Shown here in pieces: positions 22,685-33,280 of a DNA stretch of 64,000 nt. The DNA lies in contig CP116670.1 in the NCBI GenBank assembly GCA_028370155.1, forward strand, positions 1,612,001 to 1,676,000, in the 5' to 3' direction. Positions within the stretch are counted from its first letter, which is position 1, and each line of letters opens with the position of its first letter. The position numbers were made by a program, and so were the translations under genes. This DNA is from Arthrobacter sp. OVS8 (GTDB taxonomy: Bacteria; Actinomycetota; Actinomycetes; Actinomycetales; Micrococcaceae). The notes under the pieces are model-generated. The model had not been told where the DNA came from, ran no database searches, and worked only from the letters and a program-made list of their open reading frames with translations.

Positions 22685-24120
22685 ATGACTTCCACAGAAG
22701 AGTTGAACACCAAAGAGTTCCGCATTGAGCACGACACGATGGGCGAAGTCCGCGTCCCCGTGAACGCCCTGTACCGCGCCCAGACGCAGCGTGCTGTCGA
22801 GAACTTCCCGATCTCCGGCAAAACCCTCGAGCGCGCCCACATCGAAGCCCTCGCCCGGGTCAAGAAGGCCGCGGCCCAGGCCAACGCAGAACTGGGAGTG
22901 CTCGACGGCGAGCTCGCCCAGGCGATCGCGGACGCCGCCGATGAGGTCGCCACCGGAAAGTACGACGGCGATTTCCCGATCGACGTGTTCCAGACCGGGT
23001 CGGGCACGTCGTCCAACATGAACACCAACGAGGTCCTCGCCGAGCTGGCCACCCGCGCGCTCAAGGCCGGCGGCAGCGACAAGGTGGTCCACCCGAACGA
23101 CCACGTCAACGCCTCGCAGTCCTCCAACGACGTCTTCCCCACCTCCGTCCACGTCGCCGCCACGTCGGCCCTGATCAACGACCTGATCCCTGCACTGGGC
23201 TACCTCGCGGAATCCCTGGAGCGCAAGGCCGTCGAGTTCAAGGACGTCGTCAAGTCCGGCCGCACGCACCTTATGGATGCCACACCGGTGACGCTGGGCC
23301 AGGAGTTCGGCGGATACGCCGCGCAGGTCCGCTACGGCGTCGAGCGCATCAACGCCGCCCTCCCCGCGTCGCGGAAGTGCCGCTGGGCGGCACCGCCGTC
23401 GGCACGGGCATCAACACCCCCGCCGGCTTCCCGGAGCGTGTCATCGAACTGCTCGCCGCCGACACCGGACTGCCGCTGACCGAGGCCCGCGACCACTTCG
23501 AGGCACAGGCGAACCGTGACGGCCTGATCGAGGCCTCCAGCCAGCTGCGCAACATCGCGATCTCGTTCATGAAGATCAACAACGACCTGCGCTGGATGGG
23601 CTCCGGCCCCAACACAGGCCTCGGCGAAATCGCGATCCCGGACCTGCAGCCGGGCTCCTCGATCATGCCCGGCAAGGTTAACCCGGTCATCTGCGAAGCC
23701 TCCATCATGGTCTGCGCCCAGGTCATCGGCAACGACACCGCCATCGCCTGGTCCGGCACCAACGGCGCCTTCGAGCTCAACGTCGGCATTCCCGTGATGG
23801 CCGCCAACCTGCTCGAATCCACGCGCCTGCTGGCCAACACCAGCCGCGTGATGGCGGACAAGATGATTGACGGCATCACCGCCAACGTCGAGCGCGCCCG
23901 CTTCCTTGCCGAGGCCTCGCCGTCCATCGTCACGCCGCTGAACAAGTTCATCGGCTACGAAAACGCCGCGAAGATCGCCAAGAAGTCCGTCGCCGAGGGC
24001 CTCACCATCCGCGAAACCGTGGTGGCCATGGGCTTCCTGGACCGCGGCGAACTGACCGAGGAGCAGCTGGACACGGCCCTGGACGTGATGTCCATGACCC
24101 GTCCGCCGCACAAGGCCTGA
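22685..24120 (+). CDS. fumC: Fumarase, class II (frameshifted)
   Basis: FumC hydrates fumarate to malate in the TCA cycle. ATG 22685 starts [20 protein letters not shown]. Key motifs are [42 protein letters not shown] and the superfamily signature [11 protein letters not shown]. One lost C near 23364 (CTCCCCGCG should read CTCCCCCGCG) splits it. Repaired length is about 478 residues, slightly longer than E. coli FumC. It matches Rv1098c in context. Confidence 0.95.
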
Positions 24121-24163
24121 CACCCGCACCCGCGCCCGCGCCATCCCGGCGCGGTAGCCTCCG

Positions 24164-24206
24164 ACGGCGGCCGGCACCTTTCCCTGCGAAAGGCGCCGGC
24201 CGCCGT
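24164..24206. terminator. Bidirectional terminator between fumC and the VWA gene
   Basis: A 12-bp GC-rich stem (24164-24175 with 24195-24206) is extended by an inner CCTTTC/GAAAGG stem. It lies between two convergent genes and is followed by TT on the plus strand. Confidence 0.65.
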
Positions 24207-24228
24207 TTCCTGTGCGGCCGGCGAACGC

Positions 24229-24896
24229 TCAGGGCCCCGGAGTCCCTCCCCGGCCGCGTCCCGTTCCTCCGCCGTGTAGGCCGCCGCGGCCGCGGCGTCG
24301 GCAAGGCTCGCCCCGCCGATCCGCGCCTCCCTTAGCCGCCGCGTCTTGGCCGACTGGACATGGAAGGCCGCGTCCACGTTCCCCGCGGCGTACGTCAGGG
24401 CGTCCTCGGCCCGGATGCCGAGCCCGTGAGCCGTCAGCACGGCGTCTTGGTTGGCGCCCAGATACGTGAACTGCCAGCCCCACTGGCTCTGCTGCCGTTC
24501 AACCAGCTCCTTGACCATGGCGCCCGTCGCCTCCCGTGAGGAGTTCTCGTGGCCGTCGGTCAGGACGGCCACCAGCACCGTGCCGGGGCGCTGGTCCTCC
24601 GGGAGTGCGGCCAGCTCCGCGCCGGCCTCGCCGATCAGCCGGACCATGGCATCGTGCAGCGCGGTACTGCCGCGGGGCTGCAGGTCGAGGGCAGGCACAT
24701 CCTGGATGTCCACCGAGGCGTAGACCCGCTCGTAGCTGTCGTCGAACTGGGCCAGCGAGAGCCGGCAGCGGCCCGGAACGGACTGCTGCTCGCGGACGAA
24801 CGCGGCAAAGCCGCCCACGGTGTCGTCCGCGATGGCGCTCATGGAACCGGAGCGGTCCAGGAGGACGTAAATGTGCGTCAGCGCTGAATCTGTCAT
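24229..24896 (-). CDS. VWA-domain (von Willebrand factor A) protein
   Basis: ATG 24896 (MTDSALTHIYVLLDRSGSMS) shows the MIDAS motif D-R-S-G-S-M at the end of the first strand, then Thr and Asp positions in GSTALHDAMVRLIGE and VAVLTDGHENSS. One missing C near 24234 hides a TGA at 24229; without it the ORF would run antisense into fumC. Repaired length is about 222 residues with no signal peptide or membrane helix, so it is cytoplasmic. Such stand-alone VWA proteins are often stress-related, but no partner ATPase is nearby. Confidence 0.75.
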
Positions 24897-25045
24897 GCTT
24901 CCCCATTTCCGGTCCGGGCGCACCCGGGCCAACTTTGCCCAGCGGCTGGCTGGACAGGAGCAGGCTACGTCGGGGCACTGACAAAAATCGCGAGGTCCGC
25001 CGCGGGGAGGTGCGGCGTGCCCGTCCAGGATCCCGCCGGTGGCCG

Positions 25046-25516
25046 TCAGCGCCGGAAATGGGCGGCGCCGCCTGCCTGCCGCGCCCGTTCAATGCTCTCC
25101 AGATGCCCGGTCATCAGCTCCGGGAACTCCTCCGGGCGGAACCAGCCCACGGCGAGGGATTCGTCGTCGTTGACCCGCGCCTCCCCGGAGACATAGCGGC
25201 ACCGGAACTCGAGGGTCAGGAAGTGGCACACGTCCCCGTTCGGATACGTGGTGGGTCCCACCGCGTCCACCGAGACGAGCCGTTCGGCGGCGGCAACGAC
25301 GCCGGTCTCCTCCAGGACTTCCCGCAGCATGCCCGCCGCCGGCTCTTCCCCGGGCTCCAGAATCCCGGTGATCAGCCCCCACCGGCCGTTATCCGCCCGC
25401 TGGCCGAGCAGGACCCGGCCGGCGTCGTCGAACACGACAGCCCGGGCACCGGGGATCCAGAGCGCCTCGTGGCCGATCCTGGCACGGAGCTTGAGAATGA
25501 AATCGGGGGTAGCCAT
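25046..25516 (-). CDS. NUDIX hydrolase
   Basis: This intact 156-residue protein has the full Nudix box GILEPGEEPAAGMLREVLEETGV split as GILEPGE... and REVLEETG (Gx5Ex7REUxEExGU) at about residues 52-74. The N-terminus (FILKLRARIGHEALWIPGAR) and strand ARAVVFDDAGRVLLGQRADN resemble ADP-ribose/NADH-type Nudix enzymes; substrate is not determinable. It stands alone. The 149 bp upstream toward the VWA gene hold no gene. Confidence 0.9.
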   Translation of the reverse strand: MATPDFILKLRARIGHEALWIPGARAVVFDDAGRVLLGQRADNGRWGLITGILEPGEEPAAGMLREVLEETGVVAAAERLVSVDAVGPTTYPNGDVCHFLTLEFRCRYVSGEARVNDDESLAVGWFRPEEFPELMTGHLESIERARQAGGAAHFRR

Positions 25517-25585
25517 CCGGCCAGCCTAGCCAACGTGCGCCGGGACAGCGGACCGGGGGCAGCGGCCCGGGGTCAGGGCCGCGCT

Positions 25586-26145
25586 TCAGGACGCCGGGAG
25601 CAGGAGCATGGCCGCGGCGGTGCCGGCTATCATAAACGGCCCGAAGGGGATACTCGATTTCAGCGTGCCGCGCCGCGAGGCCAGGAGGGCCAGGCTCCAC
25701 AGCCCGCCGAAGAGGAACGCGGCGAACGTCCCCGCGAAGACGTGCGGCCAGCCAAGGAAGCCCAAGTACATGCCCAGAACGCCCGCCAGCTTGACGTCGC
25801 CGAACCCCATCCCCGGCGGATAGACCGCCCGCAGCAGGAAGTAGAACAGCCACAGCGCCGCTCCCCGGCCACAACGCGGAGCCCGGGGACCCCGAAGAGC
25901 CCCGCGCCGCCGTCGGGCACCGCTGCCGAAGCGGTCCCGGACACCGTGTGGACCGCCGCGGCGCCCAGCAGCAGCGCCCCGGCGACGGCGTAGGACGGAA
26001 AGACGATCCGGTCCGGCAGCAGATGGTGCCGGACGTCGATCACCGTGAGCCGTACCGCCACAACCGCCAGATAGGCACACGCCAGCAGCACCAGCCAGAA
26101 GGCCAGCGGGGTCACTTCACCCAGTGCGCCGAGTCGTTGGATCAC
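25586..26145 (-). CDS. A24 family prepilin peptidase (short form), frameshifted
   Basis: ATG 26145 begins MIQRLGALGEVTPLAFWLV. Catalytic aspartates lie in DVRHHLLPDRIV and in the C-terminal GMGFGDVKLAGVLGMYLGF motif, diagnostic of the type 4 prepilin peptidase family. About six hydrophobic segments fit the membrane aspartyl protease fold, and the N-terminal methylase domain is absent, as in archaeal FlaK or Tad/Flp peptidases. A missing G near 25876 splits it. No pilin genes are in the window. Confidence 0.8.
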
Positions 26146-26204
26146 CCTCGGATGCTACTGGAAATTCCGGCCGCCGGAGCAGGGCCCGCGCGTAAACTGT
26201 GGAT

Positions 26205-27032
26205 ATGGCCGCATGGGACACCTCGAACCGGCGCGAGCCGCGCCCGCCCCGGGACGCCGCGGAGCAGGCGGCCGCCTTCCGGGACCTGTGCCGCTCCTCA
26301 CCGTGGAAGTGGCATTCGCTGCGCTTTGAGTACCTGGACCGGCCCCGCGCCGCCGAGCCGGAGTCTCCTGAAGCAGGACCGGCTCCGGACCTGGTCCGTG
26401 CGTGGCTGCGCCGCCCGGGAGCCCTGCGGCTGGAAACCGCTGACGGGCTGGTCCTGCAAAGCACCACCGGAATCAATGATTCCCGCGACGTGTTCTACAC
26501 CCGCTCCACCAGGAAAACCTGGCTGCTGCCGCCCCACCTCGTGACCCCGGTCTACGACGACCACGGGCTGGTCCGCCGCCGGCCCGAGGCGGCGTACGGC
26601 GAACCCGGATTCGGCAACGGGCGCTTCGCCGCCGCGCTGGACCCCGTGGAACTGGCAGGCAACGCCCCCGTGCCCCTCGAGTTCCCCAACGCCAACCCCG
26701 TGGAACTGGGCCCCATCACCGACGTCGTCCACGAGGGCCGTCCCGCCCTGGAAGCCACCGTCACACCGAACCCCGGATACCGGCCCAGCGACCCGGGCGC
26801 GCCGCTGTGCCGGCCGGGCCGCACGCTGGTGAGGATCGACGCCGGCACAGGCGTGTGTGTCGCGAGCCGGTGGCTGGAGGGCGGACAGGAAGAGGACGGG
26901 CCGGACGTCTACGGGCACTGGCTCCGGATCCTGGCCGTGGACGAATACATGCTGGACGACCTGTTCCTCGCCGAGTCCATGAACCTGACGGATGTCCGCC
27001 GGCACATCAGCTGGGAACTCCCGGCCGGCTGA
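26205..27032 (+). CDS. Conserved hypothetical protein
   Basis: I do not recognise this 275-residue protein. It starts MAAWDTSNRREPRP at ATG 26205 (in-frame GTG at 26199). It has no signal peptide or membrane helix. Features are a WKWHSLRFEY segment, TRKTWLLPPHLVTPVYD, and FPNANPVELGPITDVV, with an acidic C-terminal part (LEGGQEEDGPDVYGHW). The pattern of beta strands followed by VRIDAGTGVCVASRW is reminiscent of LolA/LppX-like folds, but that is only an impression. The ORF is intact and has codon use like its neighbours. Confidence 0.6.
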   Translation: MAAWDTSNRREPRPPRDAAEQAAAFRDLCRSSPWKWHSLRFEYLDRPRAAEPESPEAGPAPDLVRAWLRRPGALRLETADGLVLQSTTGINDSRDVFYTRSTRKTWLLPPHLVTPVYDDHGLVRRRPEAAYGEPGFGNGRFAAALDPVELAGNAPVPLEFPNANPVELGPITDVVHEGRPALEATVTPNPGYRPSDPGAPLCRPGRTLVRIDAGTGVCVASRWLEGGQEEDGPDVYGHWLRILAVDEYMLDDLFLAESMNLTDVRRHISWELPAG

Positions 27033-27080
27033 CCGTGCGTGTGACTCGCTGAGAGTCCCCCGCTCGGCTAGGCTTCCCGG

Positions 27081-27730
27081 ATGACTGAGCTCGCCGCCTA
27101 CTGGCCGCCCTTCGGCCTTACCCTGACCACACCCCGCCTGGTGCTGCGGCCCATCCGTGACGCGGAGATCCCGGCGGCGGCGGAGGCGGCCCTGAGCGGC
27201 ATCCACGAACCGGGGCGCAGCCCCTTCAGCCGGCCGTGGGCGGAGGCCCCGGCCGGGGAGCTCGGCCCGAACATGGCGCAGTGGTACTGGCGGTGCCGCG
27301 GGAACATGTCGCCGCAGGAATGGACGCTGCTGCTGGGCATTTGGCACGACGGCGCGTTCATCGGCTGCCAGGATGTGGGGGCCAAGGACTTCGCCGTCCT
27401 GAAGACGGTCAGCACGGGCTCGTGGCTCCGGCAGAGCGTGCACGGCCGGGGCTTCGGCAAGGAGATGCGGGCCGCCGTCGCCCTCTATGCCTTTGACTGG
27501 CTCGGTGCGGAAGCCGCGGAATCCGAGGCGGCAGACTGGAACCGGCAGTCCCTCGGCGTCTCCCGTTCCCTCGGATACGAACTGAACGGCGTCACCCGCT
27601 CCGCCTGGGGCGGCAAACGCCAGGACGTCCAAAATGTCCGCCTGACCCCGCAACCTTCAACCGCCCCGACTGGGAGCTACAGGTTGCCGGCCACGCTGCA
27701 ACGGCGGAATTCCTGGGCATCGGGGCCTAG
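27081..27730 (+). CDS. GNAT family N-acetyltransferase (RimJ/RimL-like), frameshifted at 3' end
   Basis: ATG 27081 gives MTELAAYWPPFGLTLTTPRL followed by VLRPIRDAEIPAAA, the usual RimL-type opening. The acetyl-CoA binding segment is near SWLRQSVHGRGFGKEMRAAV, and the C-terminal part has NRQSLGVSRSLGYELNG. One lost C near 27645 diverts the end; the repaired tail reads LTPATFNRPDWELQVAGHAA and stops at 27730. The substrate is unknown. It begins 48 bp after the hypothetical gene and may be co-transcribed with it. Confidence 0.85.
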
Positions 27731-27798
27731 CTCTGGCTGAGTACAACTAGAACCACCGGCACCGGCTTTTCCCAAGCCGGGCGGACTTGAATGGCCGC

Positions 27799-28347
27799 AT
27801 GTCCGCCACCGAGCTTGAAGCCACGCCCGCCCCCAGGGCCAGACGACGGCGTCTGGTGCTGATTCCCGTCGCGCTGCTCGGCCTCATCGCGCTCGCCCTC
27901 ACGTACCTGTTCCTCACAGCGCAACCCGAACCGAGCGTGCCCCTGGGCGCGTCGGCCTCGATTCCCGGCGGAATGGCCAGCATCGGCGAGATCGTCCCCG
28001 TTGAGGACGACGGCTGGGAACCGGAGGACAACGACGACGCCCTCGACGGCGCCCCGGCGGAAGGCAGTCACAGGGTCCGGCTCCTGGTCCGGATCACGGC
28101 GCTGGAGCCCGACGGCCTGCGGCTGGATACCGGCGGCTTCAGCATCTCCGGCCTGGGCCGGGAGCAGTTCCGGCCTATCTGGCAATCGCCGCCAGTTGTG
28201 GACCTCAAGCAAGGAGCGTCAGCCGGCGCCACCCTGATCTTCGAAGTCCCGGACAGGGCAATCGCCCTGGCCCTCGACGGCCCCGGCGGCTCCCGCTTGT
28301 CGCTGGGCCTGTCCCACCACACCCCCTATCAGCTGGGCCTTCCGTAG
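27799..28347 (+). CDS. Membrane-anchored hypothetical protein
   Basis: ATG 27799 is used; an in-frame TTG lies at 27787. A short basic cytoplasmic end (RARRRRLVLIPVALLGLIAL) runs into one membrane helix, followed by an extracytoplasmic domain of about 140 residues with EGSHRVRLLVRITALEPDGL and a late ATLIFEVPDRAIALALDGPG, similar in layout to DUF4352-type beta-sandwich proteins. No catalytic motif is seen. It precedes the multicopper oxidase by 66 bp on the same strand, so a link to copper or the envelope is possible but unproven. Confidence 0.6.
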   Translation: MSATELEATPAPRARRRRLVLIPVALLGLIALALTYLFLTAQPEPSVPLGASASIPGGMASIGEIVPVEDDGWEPEDNDDALDGAPAEGSHRVRLLVRITALEPDGLRLDTGGFSISGLGREQFRPIWQSPPVVDLKQGASAGATLIFEVPDRAIALALDGPGGSRLSLGLSHHTPYQLGLP

Positions 28348-28413
28348 GTTTTTCCAAGTTCGCGGGCCCATGCTGTCGGGAGAATTACCGATGTTGAAAG
28401 GAAACTGGTCAAC

Positions 28414-30017
28414 ATGTCCCTTACACGGCGGCAAGCCCTTATCCTTGGCGGAGCTGGAGTGGTCGGGGCGGGCATCGTGACCGTGCCCATCTCCGGCGTC
28501 AGCGCGAAGTCTGCCAGCAAACTCAGTGACAGCAACATGCCGAGACCCTATGGGACACCGCTCACCATCCCCCGCCGCTGGCCTACCAGACAACCGTCGA
28601 CGCCGACGGCGTCACCACCCGCCACTACACCATGACGCAACGGCTGGCCAGCGCAAAGATTCTGTCCCGCCTGACCACGCCGATCCTGGGCTACAACGGC
28701 ATCTTCCCCGGCCCCACCATCCGGATCGACAGGGGAACCCGGGCCATCGTGCGCGTCCGCAACCAGCTGCCGGCCAAGCACCCGACGCTCGGATATGCCC
28801 TCCCCACCTCAACCCATCTGCACGGCTCCGCGTCGCTTCCGCAGTACGACGGTTATGCAAATGACCTCACGTTGCCCGGGTTCTACAAGGAATACCACTA
28901 TCCGAACTTTCAGCCCGCGAGATCCCTCTGGTATCACGATCACGCGGTGCATTTCACGGCGCAGAACGTCTACTCGGGGCTGGCCGGGCAGTACCTGATC
29001 AGCGATCCGGTCGAGAAAGGCCTCCTCCCGCAGGGCCAGTTCGACGTGCCCCTGACTATCAGCGACGCCATGTTCGCGGCCAACGGCGCCCTGGGCTTTG
29101 ACGACCGCGAGCACTCGGGCCTGTGGGGTGACATCATCCTGGTCAACGGCAAGCCCTGGCCTGTCATGAAAGTCCAGAAGCGGGTCTACCGCTTCCGGAT
29201 CCTGAACGCCTCCGTGTCCCGGTCGTACAACTTCAGGCTCAGCACCGGCGACCCGGTCACCGTCGTGGCCACCGACGCCGGGCTGGTTCCCGTGGCACAG
29301 ACGGTCGGGTCCTGGCGCCACGGCGGTGCCGAGCGATACGAGGTCCTGATTGACTTCCGCAAGTACGCCGTCGGCACCCGGATCGAACTGCGCAATTCGT
29401 CGAACGACAACAACCGCGATTTTGACCACACCGGCAAGATCATGCGGTTCGACGTCGTGGGGGACGCCGTCAACACCTCGGACCCCACGTGGAACTCGAT
29501 CCCGACCACCCTGGCGACCAGCCATCCCATGGACCTCAAAGCCACCGATGCCACCAAGACCCGCAGGTTCCGGATCAAACATGACGACGACACCAATATC
29601 TGGACGATCGACGACCTGACCTGGGAAGAGGTCATCGCCAGTGGATTCAAGCGGGTGATGGCAGATCCCGCCCTGGACGCCGTGGAAATCTGGGAGATGG
29701 AGAACAGCTCGGGCGGCTGGTTCCATCCCATGCACATGCATCTGGTGGACTTCCAGGTGCTCAGCCGCAACGGGAGGCCCCCGTTCGCGTACGAGAAGGG
29801 CCCCAAGGACGTCGTGTACATCGGCGAGGACGAAACCGTGCGGCTGCTGGTCCACTTCGGGCCCCACCGGGGACGGTACATGGTCCACTGCCACAACCTG
29901 ACGCACGAGGACCATTCCATGATGCTCCAGTTCCGGGTGGGGCTCGGAGCCAATGAGGCGGACCCGAACGATCCGATCACGGCGGCCCCGGCCGTCTGGG
30001 ATCCAGTGCAGGGCTGA
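28414..30017 (+). CDS. Multicopper oxidase, Tat-exported (frameshifted)
   Basis: ATG 28414 begins MSLTRRQALILGGAGVVGAG, a twin-arginine signal. Copper ligands of all four clusters are visible: STHLHGS, SLWYHDHAVHF, GWFHPMHMHLVDFQ and MVHCHNLTHEDHSMM. The last set includes Met as axial type-1 ligand. The protein is CotA/CueO-like, about 535 residues, and would oxidise phenols, metals or cuprous copper outside the membrane. A missing C near 28570 separates the signal peptide from the enzyme. A signal peptidase gene follows 5 bp later. Confidence 0.92.
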
Positions 30018-30022
30018 GCCGG

Positions 30023-30504
30023 GTGCAGCGGCGCACCGTCGCGGGCGTTGCCCTCTGCCTGGGCGGACTGCTGGCGCTCCGGCTCTGGGTGGTCGAACCG
30101 ATCACGGTCAGCTCGGACAGCATGGAACCGACCGTCGCGGCCGGCGGCATCGTCTGGCTGAACAAGGCCGGCCCCGCCTGGCCGGGGTCCAGCCCGGCCA
30201 GCTGGTCGTCTTCAAGGGACCGGACGACGGCGAGATGCCCAACGAGGCCGTGCTGCTCAAACGCGTCGTGGCAACCGCAGGCCAGACCGTCGCCATCCGG
30301 GACGGCATTCTCATCGTGGACGGCGCCGAAGCCACAGAACCCTTCGTCGACCAGCGCACCATCGACGGCGTCTACTTCGGCACCGTGACCGTACCGGCCG
30401 GCCAGCTCTTCGTCCTCGGCGACAACCGCGAATCCTCAGTAGACTCCCGGGACTTCGGCCCCATCCCCGTCACGGCGATCCAAGGCACCGTCCTGGGACA
30501 GTAG
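30023..30504 (+). CDS. lepB: Signal peptidase I (frameshifted)
   Basis: GTG 30023 follows the oxidase stop by 5 bp. One N-terminal helix (VAGVALCLGGLLALRLWVVE) precedes the catalytic Ser motif SDSMEPTV, the Lys motif AVLLKRVVA and the conserved box GDNRESSVDSRDFGP. It is about 160 residues, a small SPase. A missing C near 30172 splits it. Its coupling to the oxidase suggests a dedicated or extra peptidase; whether it processes the Tat signal is inference. Confidence 0.9.
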
Positions 30505-30732
30505 CCAGGAACGCGACCACCGCCCCGCCGGACCGCGGTTTTCGCAAAAGGTGACGGAAGCACCCGCGGGGTCGCGTTCCTTCGCAAAGGAGCGCATCGC
30601 GGCGCATCGGACTCCGGAGGTCGCCCAGCGACCGCAGCGGGTCCCATGCGTCGTGTCTAAGCGACGGCGAAGGGCCGCGGCCCGGCGAACCCGGTCACGG
30701 CCCCTCGAAAGGCGAGAGAAGCACAGTCAGAC

Positions 30733-32175
30733 TTAGATCTCCGCCCCTTCGAGCAAATCCGTCACCAGCGCCGCGATCGGCGAGCGCTCCGAACGGGTGA
30801 GCGTGACATGGCCGAAGAGCGGATGCCCCTTGAGCGTCTCGACGACGGCGGCAACGCCGTCGTGCCGGCCGACGCGGAGGTTGTCGCGCTGGGCGACGTC
30901 GTGGGTCAGGACGATCTTCGAGTTCTGCCCGATCCGGCTCATCACCGTGAGCAGGACGTTCTTCTCGAGCGACTGGGCCTCGTCCACAATCACGAACGCG
31001 TCGTGCAGGGAACGGCCGCGGATGTGGGTCAGCGGCATCACCTCGAGCATGCCGCGGTCCATGACTTCCTCCACGACCTCCTGGCTGACCAGCGCGCCGA
31101 GCGTGTCGAAGACCGCCTGCGCCCACGGGTTCATTTTCTCCGCCTCGGATCCCGGGAGGTAGCCGAGCTCCTGGCCGCCCACCGCGTAGAGCGGCCGGAA
31201 GACGATCACCTTGCGGTGTTCCCGTCGCTCCAGGACGGCCTCGAGGCCGGCGCACAGGGCCAGCGCTGACTTGCCCGTGCCCGCCCGTCCGCCCAGGGAG
31301 ACAATGCCGACGGAGGGATCCATCAGCAGGTCGATCGCCAGCCGCTGCTCGGCCGAACGCCCGTGCAGCCCGAACACGTCACGGTCACCCTTGACGAGGC
31401 GGACCTGCTTGTCGGCGCCCACCCGGCCCAGAGCTGAACCCCGCTGGGAGAGGATCACCAGGCCGGTGTTTGTCGGCAGCTCGGCTGCTTCCGGGATGAA
31501 AACCGGTTCGTGGCCGTAGAGGGTGGACACTTCCTCCTCGCTGGCGTCGATTTCCGCGACGCCGGTCCAGCCGGAGTCCTTGACCAGTTCGTTGCGGTAC
31601 TCGTCGGCCTGGAGCCCCATGGCCGAGGCCTTGACGCGCATCGGGAGGTCCTTGGAGACCACGGTGACGTCGCGGCCCTCGTTGGCGAGGTTCTTGGCGA
31701 CGGCGAGGATCCGGCTGTCGTTGTCCCCGCCGCGGAAGCCGGCCGGTAGCACCTCGGCGGAGATGTGGTTCAGTTCCACCATCAGCGTGCCGCCGTCGTG
31801 GCCAAGCGGGATGGGGCGGTCCAGTCCGTCATGCTCCACCCGCAGGTCATCGAGGAGCCGGAGCGCCTTGCGGGCGAAGTAGCCCAGTTCGGGGTCGTGC
31901 CGTTTGCCTTCGAGTTCGGTGATGACAACGATCGGCAGGATCACTTCATGCTCCGCGAACCGCAACAGTGCATGCGGGTCCGAGAGCAGCACCGAGGTGT
32001 CGATCACGAAGCTGCGGCCCGGTTCCTTGCTTGCTGTCCCTTCCCCGGAAACAGCAAGACCGGCTGCAGCGTTACTGTCCGCTGCACCGGTCTTTGAGGT
32101 GGCTCGCTTGGCGCGAGAGGTAGCTTTCTGTCCCTGGTCGGTCACGACGTCGGGCAGTTGTTCAGAAATAGCCAC
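30733..32175 (-). CDS. phoH2: PhoH family protein with N-terminal PIN domain (PhoH2-like)
   Basis: GTG 32175 ([11 protein letters not shown]) has GGAG six bases upstream and is preferred to the longer ORF start at 32256. The PIN nuclease domain runs from [19 protein letters not shown] with acidic residues in [13 protein letters not shown] and [10 protein letters not shown]. The PhoH ATPase domain follows, with Walker [14 protein letters not shown] and Walker [11 protein letters not shown]. In mycobacteria PhoH2 (Rv1095) is an RNA helicase/RNase; the same role is expected. The ORF is intact. A 23-codon leader ORF with a strong ribosome binding site precedes it. Confidence 0.93.
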   Translation of the reverse strand: MAISEQLPDVVTDQGQKATSRAKRATSKTGAADSNAAAGLAVSGEGTASKEPGRSFVIDTSVLLSDPHALLRFAEHEVILPIVVITELEGKRHDPELGYFARKALRLLDDLRVEHDGLDRPIPLGHDGGTLMVELNHISAEVLPAGFRGGDNDSRILAVAKNLANEGRDVTVVSKDLPMRVKASAMGLQADEYRNELVKDSGWTGVAEIDASEEEVSTLYGHEPVFIPEAAELPTNTGLVILSQRGSALGRVGADKQVRLVKGDRDVFGLHGRSAEQRLAIDLLMDPSVGIVSLGGRAGTGKSALALCAGLEAVLERREHRKVIVFRPLYAVGGQELGYLPGSEAEKMNPWAQAVFDTLGALVSQEVVEEVMDRGMLEVMPLTHIRGRSLHDAFVIVDEAQSLEKNVLLTVMSRIGQNSKIVLTHDVAQRDNLRVGRHDGVAAVVETLKGHPLFGHVTLTRSERSPIAALVTDLLEGAEI

Positions 32176-32210
32176 ATCGACTCCAGCCCCGGGGCGTATG
32201 CCCGGAATTG

Positions 32211-32282
32211 TTATTGGTGAGGCGGCTCGGCCAGGAGGCCGGACGCGGCCTCCCATACACCCGGTGCGAACTTCCGCTCCAT
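32211..32282 (-). CDS. Putative 23-residue leader peptide of phoH
   Basis: ATG 32282 has GGGGAGG seven bases upstream and encodes [20 protein letters not shown] then PHQ-stop at 32211. It ends 36 bp before the phoH start. Its centre contains the perfect hairpin GGAGGCCG-CGTC-CGGCCTCC (32232-32251). This layout suggests translational or transcriptional attenuation of phoH. No homologue is known to me, and it could be chance. Confidence 0.4.
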   Translation of the reverse strand: MERKFAPGVWEAASGLLAEPPHQ

Positions 32283-32408
32283 GTACTGGCCTCCCCGATC
32301 AGCCGGCGGTTTGCCTGCTGATGGGATTAACGTACGTCCGGGCTGCTGCGTTTCCGCGGCTATTTTTCGGCGATTCTTGTTGCCATTGTGTGAACAGCAG
32401 TTGACCCG

Positions 32409-33182
32409 TCAGGAGCCGTAGCGGCGCTGCCTGCCGGCGTAGTCGCGGAGGGCCCGGAGGAAGTCCACTTTCCGGAACGCGGGCCACAGGGCCTCGCAGA
32501 AATAGAACTCGCTGTACGCGCTTTGCCACATCAGGAAACCGGAGAGCCGCTGCTCCCCGGAGGTGCGGATGACGAGGTCCGGATCGGGCTGGCCGCGCGT
32601 GTAGAGGAAACGTGAGATGTCGTCGACGCTCAGCCCGTCGGCCAGTTTCCCGATGTCCGCATCGCGCGCGACGGCGTCATGCAGCAGTTCGCGGACGGCG
32701 TCGACGATTTCGCGGCGACCGCCGTAGCCGACGGCGACATTGACGTGCAGCTTTTCGTGCGCGGGCGTGCGGGCCGTGAGTTTGTTCAGCCGCTCGGCGA
32801 GGTAGTCCGGCAGCAGTTCCGGGGCGCCCATGGCGTGGACCGAGATCTCGGCGTCCTCGTCCAGCCTGTCCAGGGTGTTGGCGATGATGCCCATGAGCAG
32901 GTCAAGTTCTTCGCCGGAGCGGTTCATGTTGTCCGTGGAGAGCATGTAGAGGGTGACAACTTTGACACCGAGTTCCTGACACCAGCCGAGGAACTCGTGG
33001 ATCTTGTCGGCCCCGGCCTGGTGGCCCTGGCTGGTCGGCGCGTTAAACTGCCGGGCCCAGCGGCGGTTGCCGTCCACCATCACGCCGATGTGCTTCGGGA
33101 TACGCTCCGGGTCCAGGGAGTGCTGGAGTTTGCGCTCGTAGAAGCCATAGAGGAACCCGGGCATTTCCATCCGGAGATTCAC
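32409..33182 (-). CDS. uppS: Isoprenyl transferase (cis-prenyl diphosphate synthase, UppS family)
   Basis: GTG 33182 (VNLRMEMPGFLYGFYE) is chosen for GGAAG four bases upstream; the ORF itself extends to 33215. Family motifs are HIGVMVDGNRRWAR (catalytic Asp), STDNMNRSGEEL, VNVAVGYGGRREIVDA and DLVIRTSGEQRLSGFLMWQS. Length is about 257 residues. In the same neighbourhood Mycobacterium has Rv1086, a short-chain Z-farnesyl synthase; chain length here cannot be read directly. The product feeds lipid carriers for envelope assembly. The ORF is intact and diverges from the TrhA gene. Confidence 0.92.
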   Translation of the reverse strand: MNLRMEMPGFLYGFYERKLQHSLDPERIPKHIGVMVDGNRRWARQFNAPTSQGHQAGADKIHEFLGWCQELGVKVVTLYMLSTDNMNRSGEELDLLMGIIANTLDRLDEDAEISVHAMGAPELLPDYLAERLNKLTARTPAHEKLHVNVAVGYGGRREIVDAVRELLHDAVARDADIGKLADGLSVDDISRFLYTRGQPDPDLVIRTSGEQRLSGFLMWQSAYSEFYFCEALWPAFRKVDFLRALRDYAGRQRRYGS

Positions 33183-33280
33183 CTGGCTTCCTTGAAGTAT
33201 GACTCTTGTGCACATCCTAGGCTACCCGCCGGAGCGCGGGCCGGAGCCCAGGGACGCCAGCATTACTGTCACCCGCACCT

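Noticed and set aside
30505..30732. Gene or terminator between lepB and phoH
   Set aside because: Only short frames and a GGGCCGCGGCCC palindrome are present; no stem with a T-run and no protein-like translation.
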